This document shows positions 1 to 9,862 of a DNA stretch of 64,000 nt, one piece after another. This DNA is from Lactarius indigo (taxonomy: Eukaryota > Basidiomycota > Agaricomycetes > Russulales > Russulaceae): positions 1,240,001-1,304,000 of the forward strand of contig JAFKAC010000011.1 in NCBI GenBank assembly GCA_025766275.1, written 5' to 3'. Under the pieces are notes generated by a model, which was not told the origin of the DNA, searched no databases, and saw only the letters and a program-made list of their open reading frames with translations. The position numbers and the translations under genes were made by a program. Within the stretch, counting starts at the first letter, position 1, and each line of letters begins with the position of its first letter.

Positions 1-432
1 GGGGATCACGTGTCAACCCAACGCAGGCTGAACCGGGGTATAGTAACACACGCGGCAGCAAAAGGTAAGAAGAGTATCCCTTGGTGGATACTAGTGGAAG
101 CACACTTAGTTGAAGACTAAGGCAGACAAGAGACGAGTCAAGTGGTGGATTGAAGAAGACCAAGATGGGGACTCTTGGTCTTCCGAGTCGACTACTTATA
201 CAGATACACGCGGGCTTTAAAGCGCCGCTATAATAGTAAGTAACCAGTAGCGTAACTAGCTCGAACCCTAGTACAGCTATCCTAGGAATGAGTCATACAT
301 GAGTCACAATCACATGCGAACTACTATGCTGACTGATGCGAAGTAAGAGTCCATGACTAATACTGATACCGGACCGTAGTCATAACCGGTCATGAGTCGT
401 GTGTGATGAGTCGTCAAGTCCGTACCGTAACA
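1..432 (-). repeat. 3' LTR of element 1 (partial)
   Basis: Matches 7299-7730 base for base as far as I can read, and ends (plus strand) in CGTAACA like the right copy. The outer 72 bp, which would start TGTTACG, lie before the window. Confidence 0.95.
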
Positions 433-448
433 TCACCCCCTTTTCAGG
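433..448 (-). other. Polypurine tract of element 1
   Basis: Read on the minus strand the bases next to the 3' LTR are CCTGAAAAGGGGGTGA, immediately before TGTTACGG. This is the expected plus-strand DNA priming site. Element 3 has the same tract beside its 3' LTR (53071-53086), and element 4 has a related one (62184-62197). Confidence 0.8.
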
Positions 449-465
449 AGTGAGGCCCACCTCAC

Positions 466-1251
466 TTAATCCGCCACCGATTCTTGCCGCATCCGCTCTG
501 CCTCATCCTCCATCCTAGCCAATATGTTAGCGCGTTCCAACCGGTAGAGACTGTCCTTTTTATCCGCAGTCACCATCTCCCTATCCATCTGCAATTGCCG
601 AATCCGCTTTTCCAACTGGTCTTCGGCGAAAGCGAATTGTCGAAACCGGCGCAGCTCTTGAGTGAGGGTGACATCCCCGATGCGCGCGAGTAGTAAGTCT
701 GTGGGATGTCGGTCACGGAGCATGAAATACTCCTCGTGTGGAATGAAGGCGCGGTTGTTCTTTGGGAGATGGGGAGTGGCGTAGAGGGGTTTACCATAAA
801 GGAAACCCGACCCCGGAGCTAATCCGAGTACGAAGGGGTCTCCTCCCCGGATAACCTGTACGTGGGATGCTTGTACCATCGGTCCGTTGGGGAGTTTGAT
901 CGGGAACGGAATGTAATCGGGTCCTCGATTGACCCGGAACCCTTCAGGGATGACGACCCTGGTTGCTGGGTCTCGTTCCCCCATTGGTGTATAACGAGCC
1001 GCTTGTGCCACGGCGACTCGTCCTCGGTGTAGAGGCCCCCCCGCTGCGTCGACGAGGTAGGGAGTGGCGGCTGGATCTTCAGCGTAGAATTCATGTGTGA
1101 GGAATGCGTGCCTGATGGGGTAATAGTCTCCAAGCTCGTCTTCATCCTCATCTTCGTCCAATACTCCTTCCGCTCCTTCATCATTCGTCGTCGGCAGGCG
1201 GCGATATGCAGTTGCTCCCGCTGCCACCGCGCCGCCGTTTCTTTCCATTCT
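466..1251 (-). other. Post-chromodomain C-terminal module of Pol, unknown function
   Basis: About 260 codons after the TGA. An acidic stretch (DEDEDEDE) is followed by a well-conserved block containing YYPIRH, NPFVLG/DPFVLG-like and LYGKPLYATPHL motifs, then a helical, charged tail. Element 4 carries the same block fused directly to Pol (about 61500-62167) and element 3 carries it at 53103-53800. Codon changes between elements 1 and 4 in the LYGKPLYATPHL stretch fall mainly at third positions, so the protein sequence is under selection. I do not recognise this module; it is not one of the standard Pol domains. Confidence 0.75.
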
Positions 1252-4200
1252 TGCTCATACTTCTTCATAGCGTTCGGTGGCTGCACCGCGCGGGACAGCT
1301 GCTTGAAGCCGAAACAACTCGTCTTCGGTGAGGAAGACTTCGGGCTCACCGGTGTTAGGGTTCGTGAGGGCGTACATTGGCGGAGGTGCTGGTTGAGTTG
1401 TTGCTGGATCGTTGTCGACAATTCCCTGTACGGGCATAGGGAATCGTTGCAATGTCTGGTGCAGTTCTTCACTAGTGATAGGGCCGTCTTCCTCATGCTG
1501 CACGGAGGAACGGCCTCCTCCTGTAGTTCTAGTGGCTGTGGTGTCGTTGGTGGAGTCGGGGTCAACAAGCGTGGCGGAGGAGTCGTTGACAAGAGTGGAG
1601 AGGAGTGCGAGCTGGTCATCGTGTCGAGTAGAGGACATGGGGTGAATGGGAGATGGGGACTTATCACGACAGAAGGCTCCCCTTATATGCGTTTCCCGGT
1701 CGGGGTTGGAATGTTTGAAGTCCCGAACGGCTTCGTCGGCAAATACGTCATCCTTATCTATCCACTGATTGTCCGAGTCCGGATAACCCTTCCATTTGAC
1801 AAGGTATTGGAGCCGACGTCTTCTGCCGAATCGCCGAGAGTCTAGAATCTTCTCGACCTCGTACTCTTCTTCGTTATCAACCAAATCAGGTGGTGGGCGC
1901 TGATAGTTTGGTCCGTGCGTGGGTGTTTCGCGATAAGGCGTGAGAAGGTCTATATGGAAGACGTCATGGATGCTCCACTGCGTGGGAAGCTCGAGTCGAT
2001 AGTTGACAGGGGACATCACCTGGATGACCTTAAATGGTCCATGTCGCTTGGCCGCTAGTTTTGCGGTTGGTTGATGAGTGCGTAAGTGGCGTCCTTCTAG
2101 CCACACGAGGTCTCCTTCTTTGAATTTGGGCGTATCTTTATGTTTGACCCATGACTTTTGCGCCCGGAACATACAGGAGAAGGCGCGCTGTCGCGCTTGC
2201 TTAAACTGGTCTAATCTTAACGACACTTGTGGGATAGGGGAAGGCCTATCGGTCCAATCAGCGCGAGGGTTGAACCCAGATAAGAGAAAGAAGGGGGACT
2301 CCCGCGTGGTTTCGTTAGGCCAGTTGTTATGCGTGAATTCTGCCATGGGCAGATAGCGAATCCAGTCGTCTTGTCGTTCGTTTACCCAGAAGCGGAGATA
2401 TTGTTCTAGCCATTGATTTGTTCGTTCCGATTGGCCATCGGTTCTGGGGTGATAAGCGGTTGAGATGTTTTGGCTGATGCCAAGGATTTTACATATCTCC
2501 CGCATAAACTTGGATGCGAAACGGGGGTCTCGGTCACTGATGACGCGCGAGGGGAGTCTGAATCGCGGAAAGACATGAGAGACGTACAAGGCAGCCGTCC
2601 CTTCGGCCGTTATTTCTTCGTTGCAAGGGATGAAAACCGCAGCTTTAGTGCAGTCGTGATCAGTCACTGTGAGAATAGAATCGTAACCGCGGGAGACAGG
2701 GAGTTTGGTAATAAAGTCCACTGCGATGGTTTCAAAGGGTAGAGCTTCCGGTTTAGGATAAATGGGTTGTAGGGGCGCTCTAATTGGTCGGAGGTTGACT
2801 TTGTGCCGCTGGCATTCCGCACAGCCTTTGACATAGTCGGTGACGTCGTTCCTCATTTGCGGCCACCAGTAATGTCGTTCAGTATGTTGAAGGGTTCGTT
2901 TGATGCCAGGGTGGCCGTAAACAGGAGAGTCGTGGTGAGCAGCGATAATGGTACGCTTGTCATGGATATTGCCGGTGACTACTCGGCGTCCATCTTTGTA
3001 CCACGTCCCTTCGATGTCTTTCAGCTTATGAGCATCAACCCAAGGTTTCAACTTAGCGATATCTTGTTCGTAAATGGGATGTTCCGGTGTCATTTCTGCA
3101 GGCAGGATCTCGGGTCTCCAGTGAGGGTGTCGCGGTTCTTCTAGTGTGGTGGCGCGCGCAAAGACGCTTTCGGGTAGTACTGTTACTCCTTCGTTATCAT
3201 TCTCTCCTTGATCGTAATCTGGTCTTCGCGATAGCGCATCAGCGCGTCCGTTGGAGGCGCCCTTGATGTGGTGAATCTCGAAGTCATACTCTGAGAGTTC
3301 GAGCACTTCCCTGGCTACCCTCCTACTGATCTTTTGTGGTGATTTCCAGTATTGTAAGTTGAGATGGTCGGAGAATACTTTGATTTTGTGGGGAGAACCC
3401 GCCAGAAGGGGTCTCCAATGGCGGAAGGCCTTGACGATTGCTAGGAGCTCGAGGTCATATATGTCATAATTTCGTTCGGCCTCATTAAGGGTAGATGAGT
3501 AGTAGCCGATAGGGTGTCGCTTTCCATCCGCCTTGCGCTGAAGAAGGACTGCACCCGTTGCAAAGCCGGATGCGTCGACCTCTAATTCGAATTGTTGGGT
3601 GAGGTCTGGATGCGCTAGGACAGGCTCGCTAGTGACAAGGGTTTTCAGGTCTTGGAACGCCTTTTCTTCCTCGGTTCCCCAGTGCCATTCAGTGTCTTTG
3701 CGTGTAAGTTTGTTAAGAGGTCGTGCTTTGGTTGCGAAACCTCGTATGAAGGGTCGGTAAAAATTGCAGAAGCCTAGGAAAGAGCGGACGTCCTTAACTT
3801 TGGTTGGCGTGGGCCAGTCTTTGATGCCCGAAATTTTGACAGGGTCCATGCGTGTCACCCCCTTTTCAAGGATTACCCCCAGGTAATCCATGCGCGGGGA
3901 GTGGAAGAGGCATTTCTCGAGTTTGTAATATAGGTCGTGTTCGGCTGATACCCGGAGGACGTCTTTGACAGCCTCGATGTGATCTGACAGTGAGTGGTTA
4001 AGTCCGGTGGCAATACCGATATCATCCATGTAGACGCGAATGACTGTGCCGCGTTTTTCATGTTTTGCGATGATGTCCCTGAAAATGAAGTTCATCATAG
4101 TCTGGAACGTTGCCGGGGAGTTGGTTAAGCCGAAAAACATCACCGTGGGTTCGAATAAGCCATAACGAGTTTTGAACGCCGCCTTTTCTTCATCTCCTTC

Positions 4201-5271
4201 TTTAATGCGAATGTTGTTATACCCCCATCTAACGTCAAGTTTAGTGTAAATGTGGGCGTTACTGAGGTCAGTAATGAGATCGGAGATGAGGGGGAGAGGG
4301 TATTGATTGCGGATGGTGACGGCGTTGATTTTTCGATAGTCCTGGACGGGTCGTAGTTTTCCGTCTTTTTTCTTGATGAAGAAAAAGGATGACGCGTAAG
4401 GGGATTTAGAGGGTCTTATGTACCCTTTCTTGAGTTGTTCGTCGATCCATTCGCGCAGCTTCTTGTCTTCCTCTTGTGTCATGGGGTATATTTTGCAATC
4501 AATTGCGTCAGCCGTCCCTGGTTTGAACTCGATAGCGTGATCCCAGGGCCTGCTGGGTGGAAACCTGTCCGATGCCTCTTCACTGAAGAGGCGTTCAAAC
4601 TCTCGGTATTCAGAGGGTAACTCAGCTTTCGTGACATATTGTTGGGCGGCTATGGCGAGATCAGTGGCAGTCGCTCTGATTCGGCATCCCTCCTCGAACT
4701 GTTGTTGTCGTTCACTGGTGATAACGCAGGAGTGTACGACTTCATAGTCGTCGTCCTTGACGGTGGTTGCGGCTACCACTGGCGTTGTTTTGATATAAGG
4801 GTTGGTCAATCGAATGACGATGGGGAGCATATCCTCGTGTATGGCTGCTTGTGACCATTTGATATGTGGGTCATAAATAGCAAGCCAGGGATAACCCAAC
4901 ACGATGTCTTCATTTCCTATGTCTGTGATGAGGAAGCGGATTTCCTTGTGAATGCCTTTAGTTTGGACATCAACGTCGGTATAATGGGTGATACGCCCCG
5001 ATTTATTCTCCGTGTTGTCAATGTTCCATATTTTCTTTGGGATGTCGAGTAATTTGGTCCCAAGTCCCATCCTTCTTGCGAATGACGGTTTCATGAAGCA
5101 GTGGGTTGCTCCTGAATCAACTAATGTGCATATGTCGGCCATGGCGTAACTGGTGCGAATCGATACTGGAACTCTCATAGAACGATAGCGAGTCATGATT
5201 ACACTGTTACAATTAACTGCCCTCACCCAGGCCGATGGGTTCAGGCGTCCTGAAAACCCTCCTTCTTCCAC
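466..5271 (-). CDS. Pol polyprotein of element 1 (protease-RT-RNase H-integrase-chromodomain), one internal TGA
   Basis: Replicates and integrates the element. The frame opens in -1 relative to gag at about 5271. In residues of the open frame: aspartic protease LVDSGAT (Asp52), reverse transcriptase with YMDD at 414-417, RNase H starting at VDASG (Asp566), integrase zinc finger H..H..CAEC (about 787-820), catalytic Asp852, Asp913 and Glu949 (D-x60-D-x35-E), GPF/Y segment near 1078, chromodomain 1137-1187. A TGA at 1257-1255 interrupts the frame after about 1338 residues; the same frame then continues to 466. Element 3 has CAA at that codon, so the ancestor was probably CGA, decayed on opposite strands in the two copies. 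Pol is presumably made by -1 frameshifting. With identical LTRs the element may be young and only just disabled, unless the TGA is read through. Confidence 0.93.
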
Positions 5272-7226
5272 AACTGTTGGAGGATAATGTCCTTTACATC
5301 GTCCGATTCTCCGGCTACTCCATTAAGCCAATCGCTGGCGCGCTGTTGAGGGGGTGCTTCTTGGACCGCCCTGGTAGCGACTTCTGGTTCTTGTTGGTGA
5401 TAGTCGGTATCGATATACCGACTGGTTGATGCTTGGGGTTGATACCCCTCGCGTGGTTGTCTGCAATCGCGGGCCATGTGTCCGTCCTTTCTACAGTTAT
5501 AACACGTGACTGGCCTTTGGTTATTGCGTCCTCCTCCTCTCTGCAAAAATCCTCCCCTTGGTCGGTACGGGGGACGAGGAGCGAGTATATCCTCGGCTCC
5601 TGCGAGTCGCCCTCGAATTCGGTCCGCAGAAGTATCCATGGCGTTTGGATCGCGTAAACTTCTTGGTTGCCATGAGCTTCTTGGTGGTCCTTGCCACTGT
5701 CGTGATTGCCGTTGTCTCCCTTGTCCCTGCCCAGGGGGAACTCCTTTGTTCAACACCGCTTTAAGGTGAAGATATTGTTGTTGGCGAGTAGTGGCCGCTT
5801 CTTTCCATGCACGGTAGTTGCGGGGATTGTCAAGGGTGTAGACCTTCTCGTAGAGATCCTTCGGTAGTCCACTCGCGAATAGATCCAATGTTTGAGGATC
5901 ATCGAGTCTATACTGAGCGCGGCGTATAAGCTGCTCGAATTGAGTACAATACTCATCTAAATTGCCCCCAATCATCTTGACTCCCTTCTTAAGCTCGTAT
6001 TGAGCCTGTTCTTGTTCCATTGTGTTCCGGAAGCGCTGCATGAAGCTGCGCGTGATTTCATTCCATAGTCCTTCACTGGTGCGGGGTATTCCGGTTTGTA
6101 TCTGGCCGTTCAGCCAGGTGAGCATGGCCAGTACCCATTCGCTAACGTTGACGCCTTTGATGTAGGAGAGAAAAAGTAGGGCACGTCGGTATGGGGTTGC
6201 CATGATGCCTTCGTCGGCGTTCATGCCCCAGTAGACATGCCACTGAGTAAGAAACGCCTCGACCTTGGCGCGTTCGCCATCAAATACTGTAGGGGCTTTG
6301 CCAGCTAACTTGTTACTCGGAGGGGGAACAATAGGGCCTGCACCTGGTAATCCTCCTGGTAATCCTCCTCCCGGTGGTCCTCCAGGAAACCCCCCAGGGA
6401 ATCCTCCGAATCCGGGTCCTCTTGATGGGGGTCCTCCTCCTCCTGGTAGCTCAGGAGGTCCTCTTCCTTCTCCTCCGCCGCTAGGCGGGTCTGCTACGTC
6501 TGGTCCGATGGCACGGTGAATTGCTACATCGTCGTCGGTCATTCGGTGACCGGTATAGGGGTTGATGGGTGCCAGATTGGCGCGTGATTCTTCTGCGATA
6601 CGTCTTTGCTCATCCAGAGCTATTTGATCCCTTACTTCGGTAGTGAGCTGCAGCTCTTCTTGTGTGATAGTGGCGGTTGCCATTGCGACTGCTGGGCTAT
6701 GAATGTGGATTACTTCTGGTTCAGGTTGATGAATGGTAAGGGACTCAGTTCGTTGTATGATGTGGTCGCCAATAGCTCCTAGGCTTGCTTCTTCGGCTGG
6801 CGTCGTCCCTCTACTTGGTGATTGTTGACTATCGGAGGCTTCTTCTCCGCTGATTCCTTCGTCGGTATGCTCTTGTGCTTGTCCGTCAATAGGACCGTAG
6901 TCTGCGCGGCTATTAAGCTCTCGCGCGTCGATGTCGCAGTTATAGTTTCTCCCTGCTGGTCGTACGATGTCCCAGCGGTGATCTATGGGGTTCCAAGTAA
7001 CTTCGACCCAACAGAGATGTTCAAAGTTAAACTCAACGGGTCGGAAACGGTTGGGACCGTTAAACTCTACGAAATATCCGGTGTCTCCTCCTCGTTCTCT
7101 CCACTGAGCTGCTCCTAAGAATCTTGTTGGTACGTTGCGATCTCCTCGTCGTTCGATGTGATAGGGACGGAATGACGTCCACTGGTCTCTGGTCGAGTAC
7201 GCCACGATGAGGATCTTGGTCTTAAT
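5241..7226 (-). CDS. Gag of element 1 (CCHC nucleocapsid), with an AUG-less N-terminal open frame
   Basis: Structural protein of the retrotransposon particle. From the first AUG (6683-6681) it is 480 residues: a short helical segment, a long Gly/Pro-rich linker, a capsid-like region, and a zinc knuckle CYNCRKDGHMARDC (C-x2-C-x4-H-x4-C) near the C-terminus. The open frame continues upstream without any stop through the primer-binding segment, adding about 180 codons with no methionine. That upstream segment is conserved at protein level with element 4 (shared VPTRFLGAA, RFRPVEFNF, ELNSRAD). Whether translation starts at a non-AUG codon upstream or only at 6683 cannot be told from sequence. The stop TGA at 5241-5243 lies 11 nt after the slippery site. 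Confidence 0.88.
   Translation of the reverse strand: MKTKILIVAYSTRDQWTSFRPYHIERRGDRNVPTRFLGAAQWRERGGDTGYFVEFNGPNRFRPVEFNFEHLCWVEVTWNPIDHRWDIVRPAGRNYNCDIDARELNSRADYGPIDGQAQEHTDEGISGEEASDSQQSPSRGTTPAEEASLGAIGDHIIQRTESLTIHQPEPEVIHIHSPAVAMATATITQEELQLTTEVRDQIALDEQRRIAEESRANLAPINPYTGHRMTDDDVAIHRAIGPDVADPPSGGGEGRGPPELPGGGGPPSRGPGFGGFPGGFPGGPPGGGLPGGLPGAGPIVPPPSNKLAGKAPTVFDGERAKVEAFLTQWHVYWGMNADEGIMATPYRRALLFLSYIKGVNVSEWVLAMLTWLNGQIQTGIPRTSEGLWNEITRSFMQRFRNTMEQEQAQYELKKGVKMIGGNLDEYCTQFEQLIRRAQYRLDDPQTLDLFASGLPKDLYEKVYTLDNPRNYRAWKEAATTRQQQYLHLKAVLNKGVPPGQGQGRQRQSRQWQGPPRSSWQPRSLRDPNAMDTSADRIRGRLAGAEDILAPRPPYRPRGGFLQRGGGRNNQRPVTCYNCRKDGHMARDCRQPREGYQPQASTSRYIDTDYHQQEPEVATRAVQEAPPQQRASDWLNGVAGESDDVKDIILQQLWKKEGFQDA
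5253..5259 (-). promoter_or_regulatory. -1 ribosomal frameshift site GGGTTTT between gag and pol
   Basis: Gag codons read GAG GGT TTT CAG ... TGA; pol continues in the -1 frame. G GGT TTT fits the X XXY YYZ slippery heptamer. The same heptamer, followed by a TGA at similar distance, occurs in element 4 (57434-57440), and GGGTTTT is kept in decayed element 2 near 50879. Confidence 0.75.
7214..7226 (-). other. Primer-binding segment of element 1 (self-priming type)
   Basis: Directly inside the 5' LTR, read on the minus strand: TT then AAGACCAAGAT. It is the exact reverse complement of ATCTTGGTCTT in the LTR at 7464-7454, the predicted mRNA 5' end. Tf1/sushi-group elements are known to prime minus-strand DNA synthesis with the 5' end of their own mRNA. 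I see no sign of a tRNA-type site. Confidence 0.75.
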
Positions 7227-7730
7227 GTTACGCTCCACAGGCGTTAGTCCGACTTGGACACGAATCGGCGTAATCGACTTAGCAAAGAATAAGCGAATGG
7301 GGATCACGTGTCAACCCAACGCAGGCTGAACCGGGGTATAGTAACACACGCGGCAGCAAAAGGTAAGAAGAGTATCCCTTGGTGGATACTAGTGGAAGCA
7401 CACTTAGTTGAAGACTAAGGCAGACAAGAGACGAGTCAAGTGGTGGATTGAAGAAGACCAAGATGGGGACTCTTGGTCTTCCGAGTCGACTACTTATACA
7501 GATACACGCGGGCTTTAAAGCGCCGCTATAATAGTAAGTAACCAGTAGCGTAACTAGCTCGAACCCTAGTACAGCTATCCTAGGAATGAGTCATACATGA
7601 GTCACAATCACATGCGAACTACTATGCTGACTGATGCGAAGTAAGAGTCCATGACTAATACTGATACCGGACCGTAGTCATAACCGGTCATGAGTCGTGT
7701 GTGATGAGTCGTCAAGTCCGTACCGTAACA
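7227..7730 (-). repeat. 5' LTR of element 1 (504 bp)
   Basis: Plus-strand ends are TGTTACG and CGTAACA, a 7-bp inverted terminal repeat. Contains a TATA box and the R-region hairpin described separately. The same LTR family recurs, diverged, at 51232-51731 (plus) and 52562-53070 (minus). Confidence 0.95.
7453..7498 (-). promoter_or_regulatory. LTR core promoter: TATA box and hairpin at the predicted start site
   Basis: Minus strand: TATAAGTA starting at 7498, then GAAGACCAAG, a 9-nt loop, CTTGGTCTTC (7481-7453). ATCTTGGTCTT begins 34 nt after the first T of the TATA box, a normal start-site distance, and matches the primer-binding segment. The same spacing is found in LTRs 51232-51731 and 54985-55440. 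Confidence 0.75.
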
Positions 7731-7991
7731 GAAACTATGTCGGCGTTGAGGAGAGGGTGACCCACCCATGCCGAAACTGTATTGGTGTTGAGGGGATGAC
7801 AACCCACTCATACCGAAGCTGCGTTGACTTTGAGGGGAGGGTGACCCATCCATGCCAAAGCTGTGTTGGCTTCGTGGAGAGGGCGACCCATCCATGCCAA
7901 AATTGTCTTGACCTTCGGCAGATAATGGCGCATCTCTTCCGGTCACAAGCTGCCGAGTGTCAACCGATAGTGCAAGAAAAGGGCGAGACAT
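7731..7991 (-). pseudogene. 5' part of a gene encoding 14-residue SFGMxGSPSPQ repeats, cut by element 1
   Basis: Minus-strand frame starting at an ATG (7991-7989), about 70 bp downstream of a TATATA box (8056-8064). After about 30 residues it encodes four imperfect 14-residue repeats of the type SFGMDGSPSPQSQR (42-bp DNA repeats) and then runs into the LTR at 7730. The rest of the gene should lie left of the window. Ser/Pro/Gly-rich repeats suggest a disordered protein; I do not recognise a family. CCGA/TCGG motifs like those of the KDZ island occur in it, so it may belong to that island. Confidence 0.55.
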
Positions 7992-8235
7992 AGCTAGCAA
8001 AGAAGTGGGACAGTTTGATGAGGCGGTGATAAGGGAGACTCAATGCGGAATGAGCCTATATATCTAGATTGCTTATTACGCAAGAGACACTCAAGATTCA
8101 TTACTGTTTTTTGCTGAGTCAGGTTCCAGATTCCAGATCGGTAGTTTCGGCAGCTCGGCAGCATGCCGCTTGTTGACCTCGCTTCAATGTGGCAACGTAA
8201 ACTGCCAACACACTTTTTTCTTACCCACCAACGCC
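7992..8235. promoter_or_regulatory. Divergent upstream region with two TCGGCAGC copies
   Basis: About 240 bp between the minus repeat-protein gene and the plus Zn2Cys6-like gene. It holds a TATATATC stretch (8056-8064) and two TCGGCAGC octamers 8 bp apart (8147-8154 and 8155-8162). Confidence 0.4.
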
Positions 8236-9862
8236 ATGAATTCCCTCCTCCATATCGCCGCTAGGGTTGAGGCCGCTGTTGCAAGCTATGTCAGCGTTCG
8301 CGATGTTGCTGACAGGGCTGAATGGGAATGCCGCTTTGAGGAAGAGAAGGTACGTACTTAATTCAATTGCAGTTTCCATCCAATCCCCATTTGAACTAGG
8401 TCCTCACGACGCGAGAGTTCAGGAGGCTCCGGCGAAATTCGGGGGACCTGCCGGCGCTACACCCAACGCTAGCCGCCTTGTATATTGTCCTCGATGCCAA
8501 GGGGGATTTGTCAGACATCGGCAGGGGGCACCCTTCAATTAACAAGCACAAATATTACCTGCCCAGTGCCAAATTCCCCGCCGACATCTCGCACCTATTG
8601 CCTCCAAATGAGGGCCGCTGGTGGGAGCACCTTGGTAAGTCACTGTTCACCTTTCCCTCAAACACAGTCTAAACCTCCACAGCTGCCGAGCATGGGGATG
8701 GGGGGGTGCCCGCTGGAAATGCAGCACCAAGTCCTACACCGCCACCACCACCACCACCTTCACCTCCTCGTCGGCACCTGCCGAAGGTGACGCTCATCAT
8801 GGGCCCACCTCCTGAAGACTCAGAAGACGAGATGGAGGTAGACCAGCTGGAGGAGGTGAGCAATAATACTTCCCCATTTACGTTTTGTTTCTGATTAACT
8901 CCATAAGTCCCCTGAGCCTCCCTCAATCCACAAGAAGGGAAAGAAGAAGGCAGCTGGTTCGGCAGCTACCTCGAGGAAGCGCAAGCTTACTTCACCACCG
9001 CCGCGCCGTTCCAAGAAGCGGAATGTGCCAGTCCGACTCCCTCCCAAAGTGATAGGAGACGAGTTGGAGAGTGAGGACGACGACGACGACGACGACGACG
9101 ACGAGTATGAATTTTCGGTGCGTAGTTATATATTTTCATTAAGATTCGGCTGAAAGAACTTGGTGATAGTGTGAAAGATGCATCAAGGCCAATGTGCACT
9201 GCGAGCCACAGCCGACAGCTCCCTGCTTGCGCTGCCAAAGCAGCAAGGTGGGGTGCAGCTTGATGCCGCCAAACTCGAAGACAGGCAAGACCGATCGGCG
9301 CCACCTGAAGCCGGAAGTGGTGCGCAGGTACCGCATCGCTCAGTACAAGGTGCGGGAAGGAAAGCAGCCCGCAGCTGCATACAGGAAGACGTCGGAGGCG
9401 TCAGACTCGGCAGCATCGGCCTCAAGGTTGGTTGAGGGGCTGACGCTGTACAGCACATCATCCAACGCAGCGTCTCCAGCTTCGCTGGCCCCCACGGCGC
9501 CTGACTCTCCCACCTCTCCCAACCCCTCTGCCACCGACACCACTGCCACCGCTACCGCCGCTGCAGCTGCCGGTCCCTCCGCTCCTGCTGCAGCTGCCGG
9601 TGCTGCCGATGCCACCCCCGCGATCACTCCCTCCCTCCGTCGGCGCTTGCAACCTGCACGACGCCTTGTGCCAGTTGTGGAGGTGCCAATGCCCTCACAC
9701 TTGGTTCTGTCATCCTCTCGGCAGCGTTCTGGGGTTTCGGCAGCTCAAGCACCTCAGGAAGTTCCTGAGCACAACTCTGCCGAAAGGATCCAACACCTGG
9801 AGATGAGGTTGGCGGATGTCGAGGAGAAATTGGAGGTGTTGATGAAAGGCGGTGGGGCATAA
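8236..9862 (+). CDS. Zn2Cys6-like DNA-binding protein with acidic tract and C-terminal coiled coil
   Basis: Five exons in my reading: 8236-8349, 8400-8634, 8683-8855, 8908-9117, 9170-9862, joined in phase by 48-52-nt introns, giving 474 residues. Exon 3 is Pro-rich; exon 4 has a Lys/Arg-rich (nuclear-signal-like) stretch and a run of Asp. Exon 5 opens with C-x2-C-x6-C-x7-C-x2-C-x6-C (CERC...CLRC...C), the spacing of fungal Zn2Cys6 binuclear clusters, which typically bind CGG triplets; then a basic helix, an Ala/Ser/Pro-rich linker and a heptad-like C-terminal helix near the stop (dimerisation likely). Unusually the zinc cluster lies mid-protein. The ATG at 8236 is the only one in frame in exon 1. 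In this octamer-rich island (TCGGCAGC contains CGG) it is a candidate reader of the motif; that is inference. Confidence 0.72.

Larger units (their letters stand above)
1..7730 (-). mobile_element. Ty3/Gypsy chromovirus, element 1 (3' LTR cut by window edge)
   Basis: LTR retrotransposon read on the minus strand. Order in its own direction: 5' LTR (7730-7227), primer-binding segment, gag, pol in the -1 frame (protease, reverse transcriptase, RNase H, integrase, chromodomain, C-terminal module), polypurine tract, 3' LTR (432-1, missing about 72 bp). The 432 bp shared by the two LTRs look identical by eye, so the insertion is recent. The chromodomain places it in the chromoviruses. It has inserted in a gene encoding 14-residue repeats (7731-7991). 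Apart from one TGA in the pol C-terminal part it appears intact. The left target duplication lies outside the window; the right flank begins GAAAC. Confidence 0.95.

Noticed and set aside
1093..1845. Plus-strand frames inside element 1 and its relatives
   Set aside because: They are antisense shadows of conserved pol; no independent start signals or conservation pattern.
7214..7226. tRNA primer-binding site
   Set aside because: No TGG-type start next to the LTR, and the exact complementarity to the LTR start-site word explains it better.
9075..9105. (GAC)n run as a stand-alone microsatellite
   Set aside because: It is in frame inside exon 4 of the Zn2Cys6-like gene and encodes its Asp tract.
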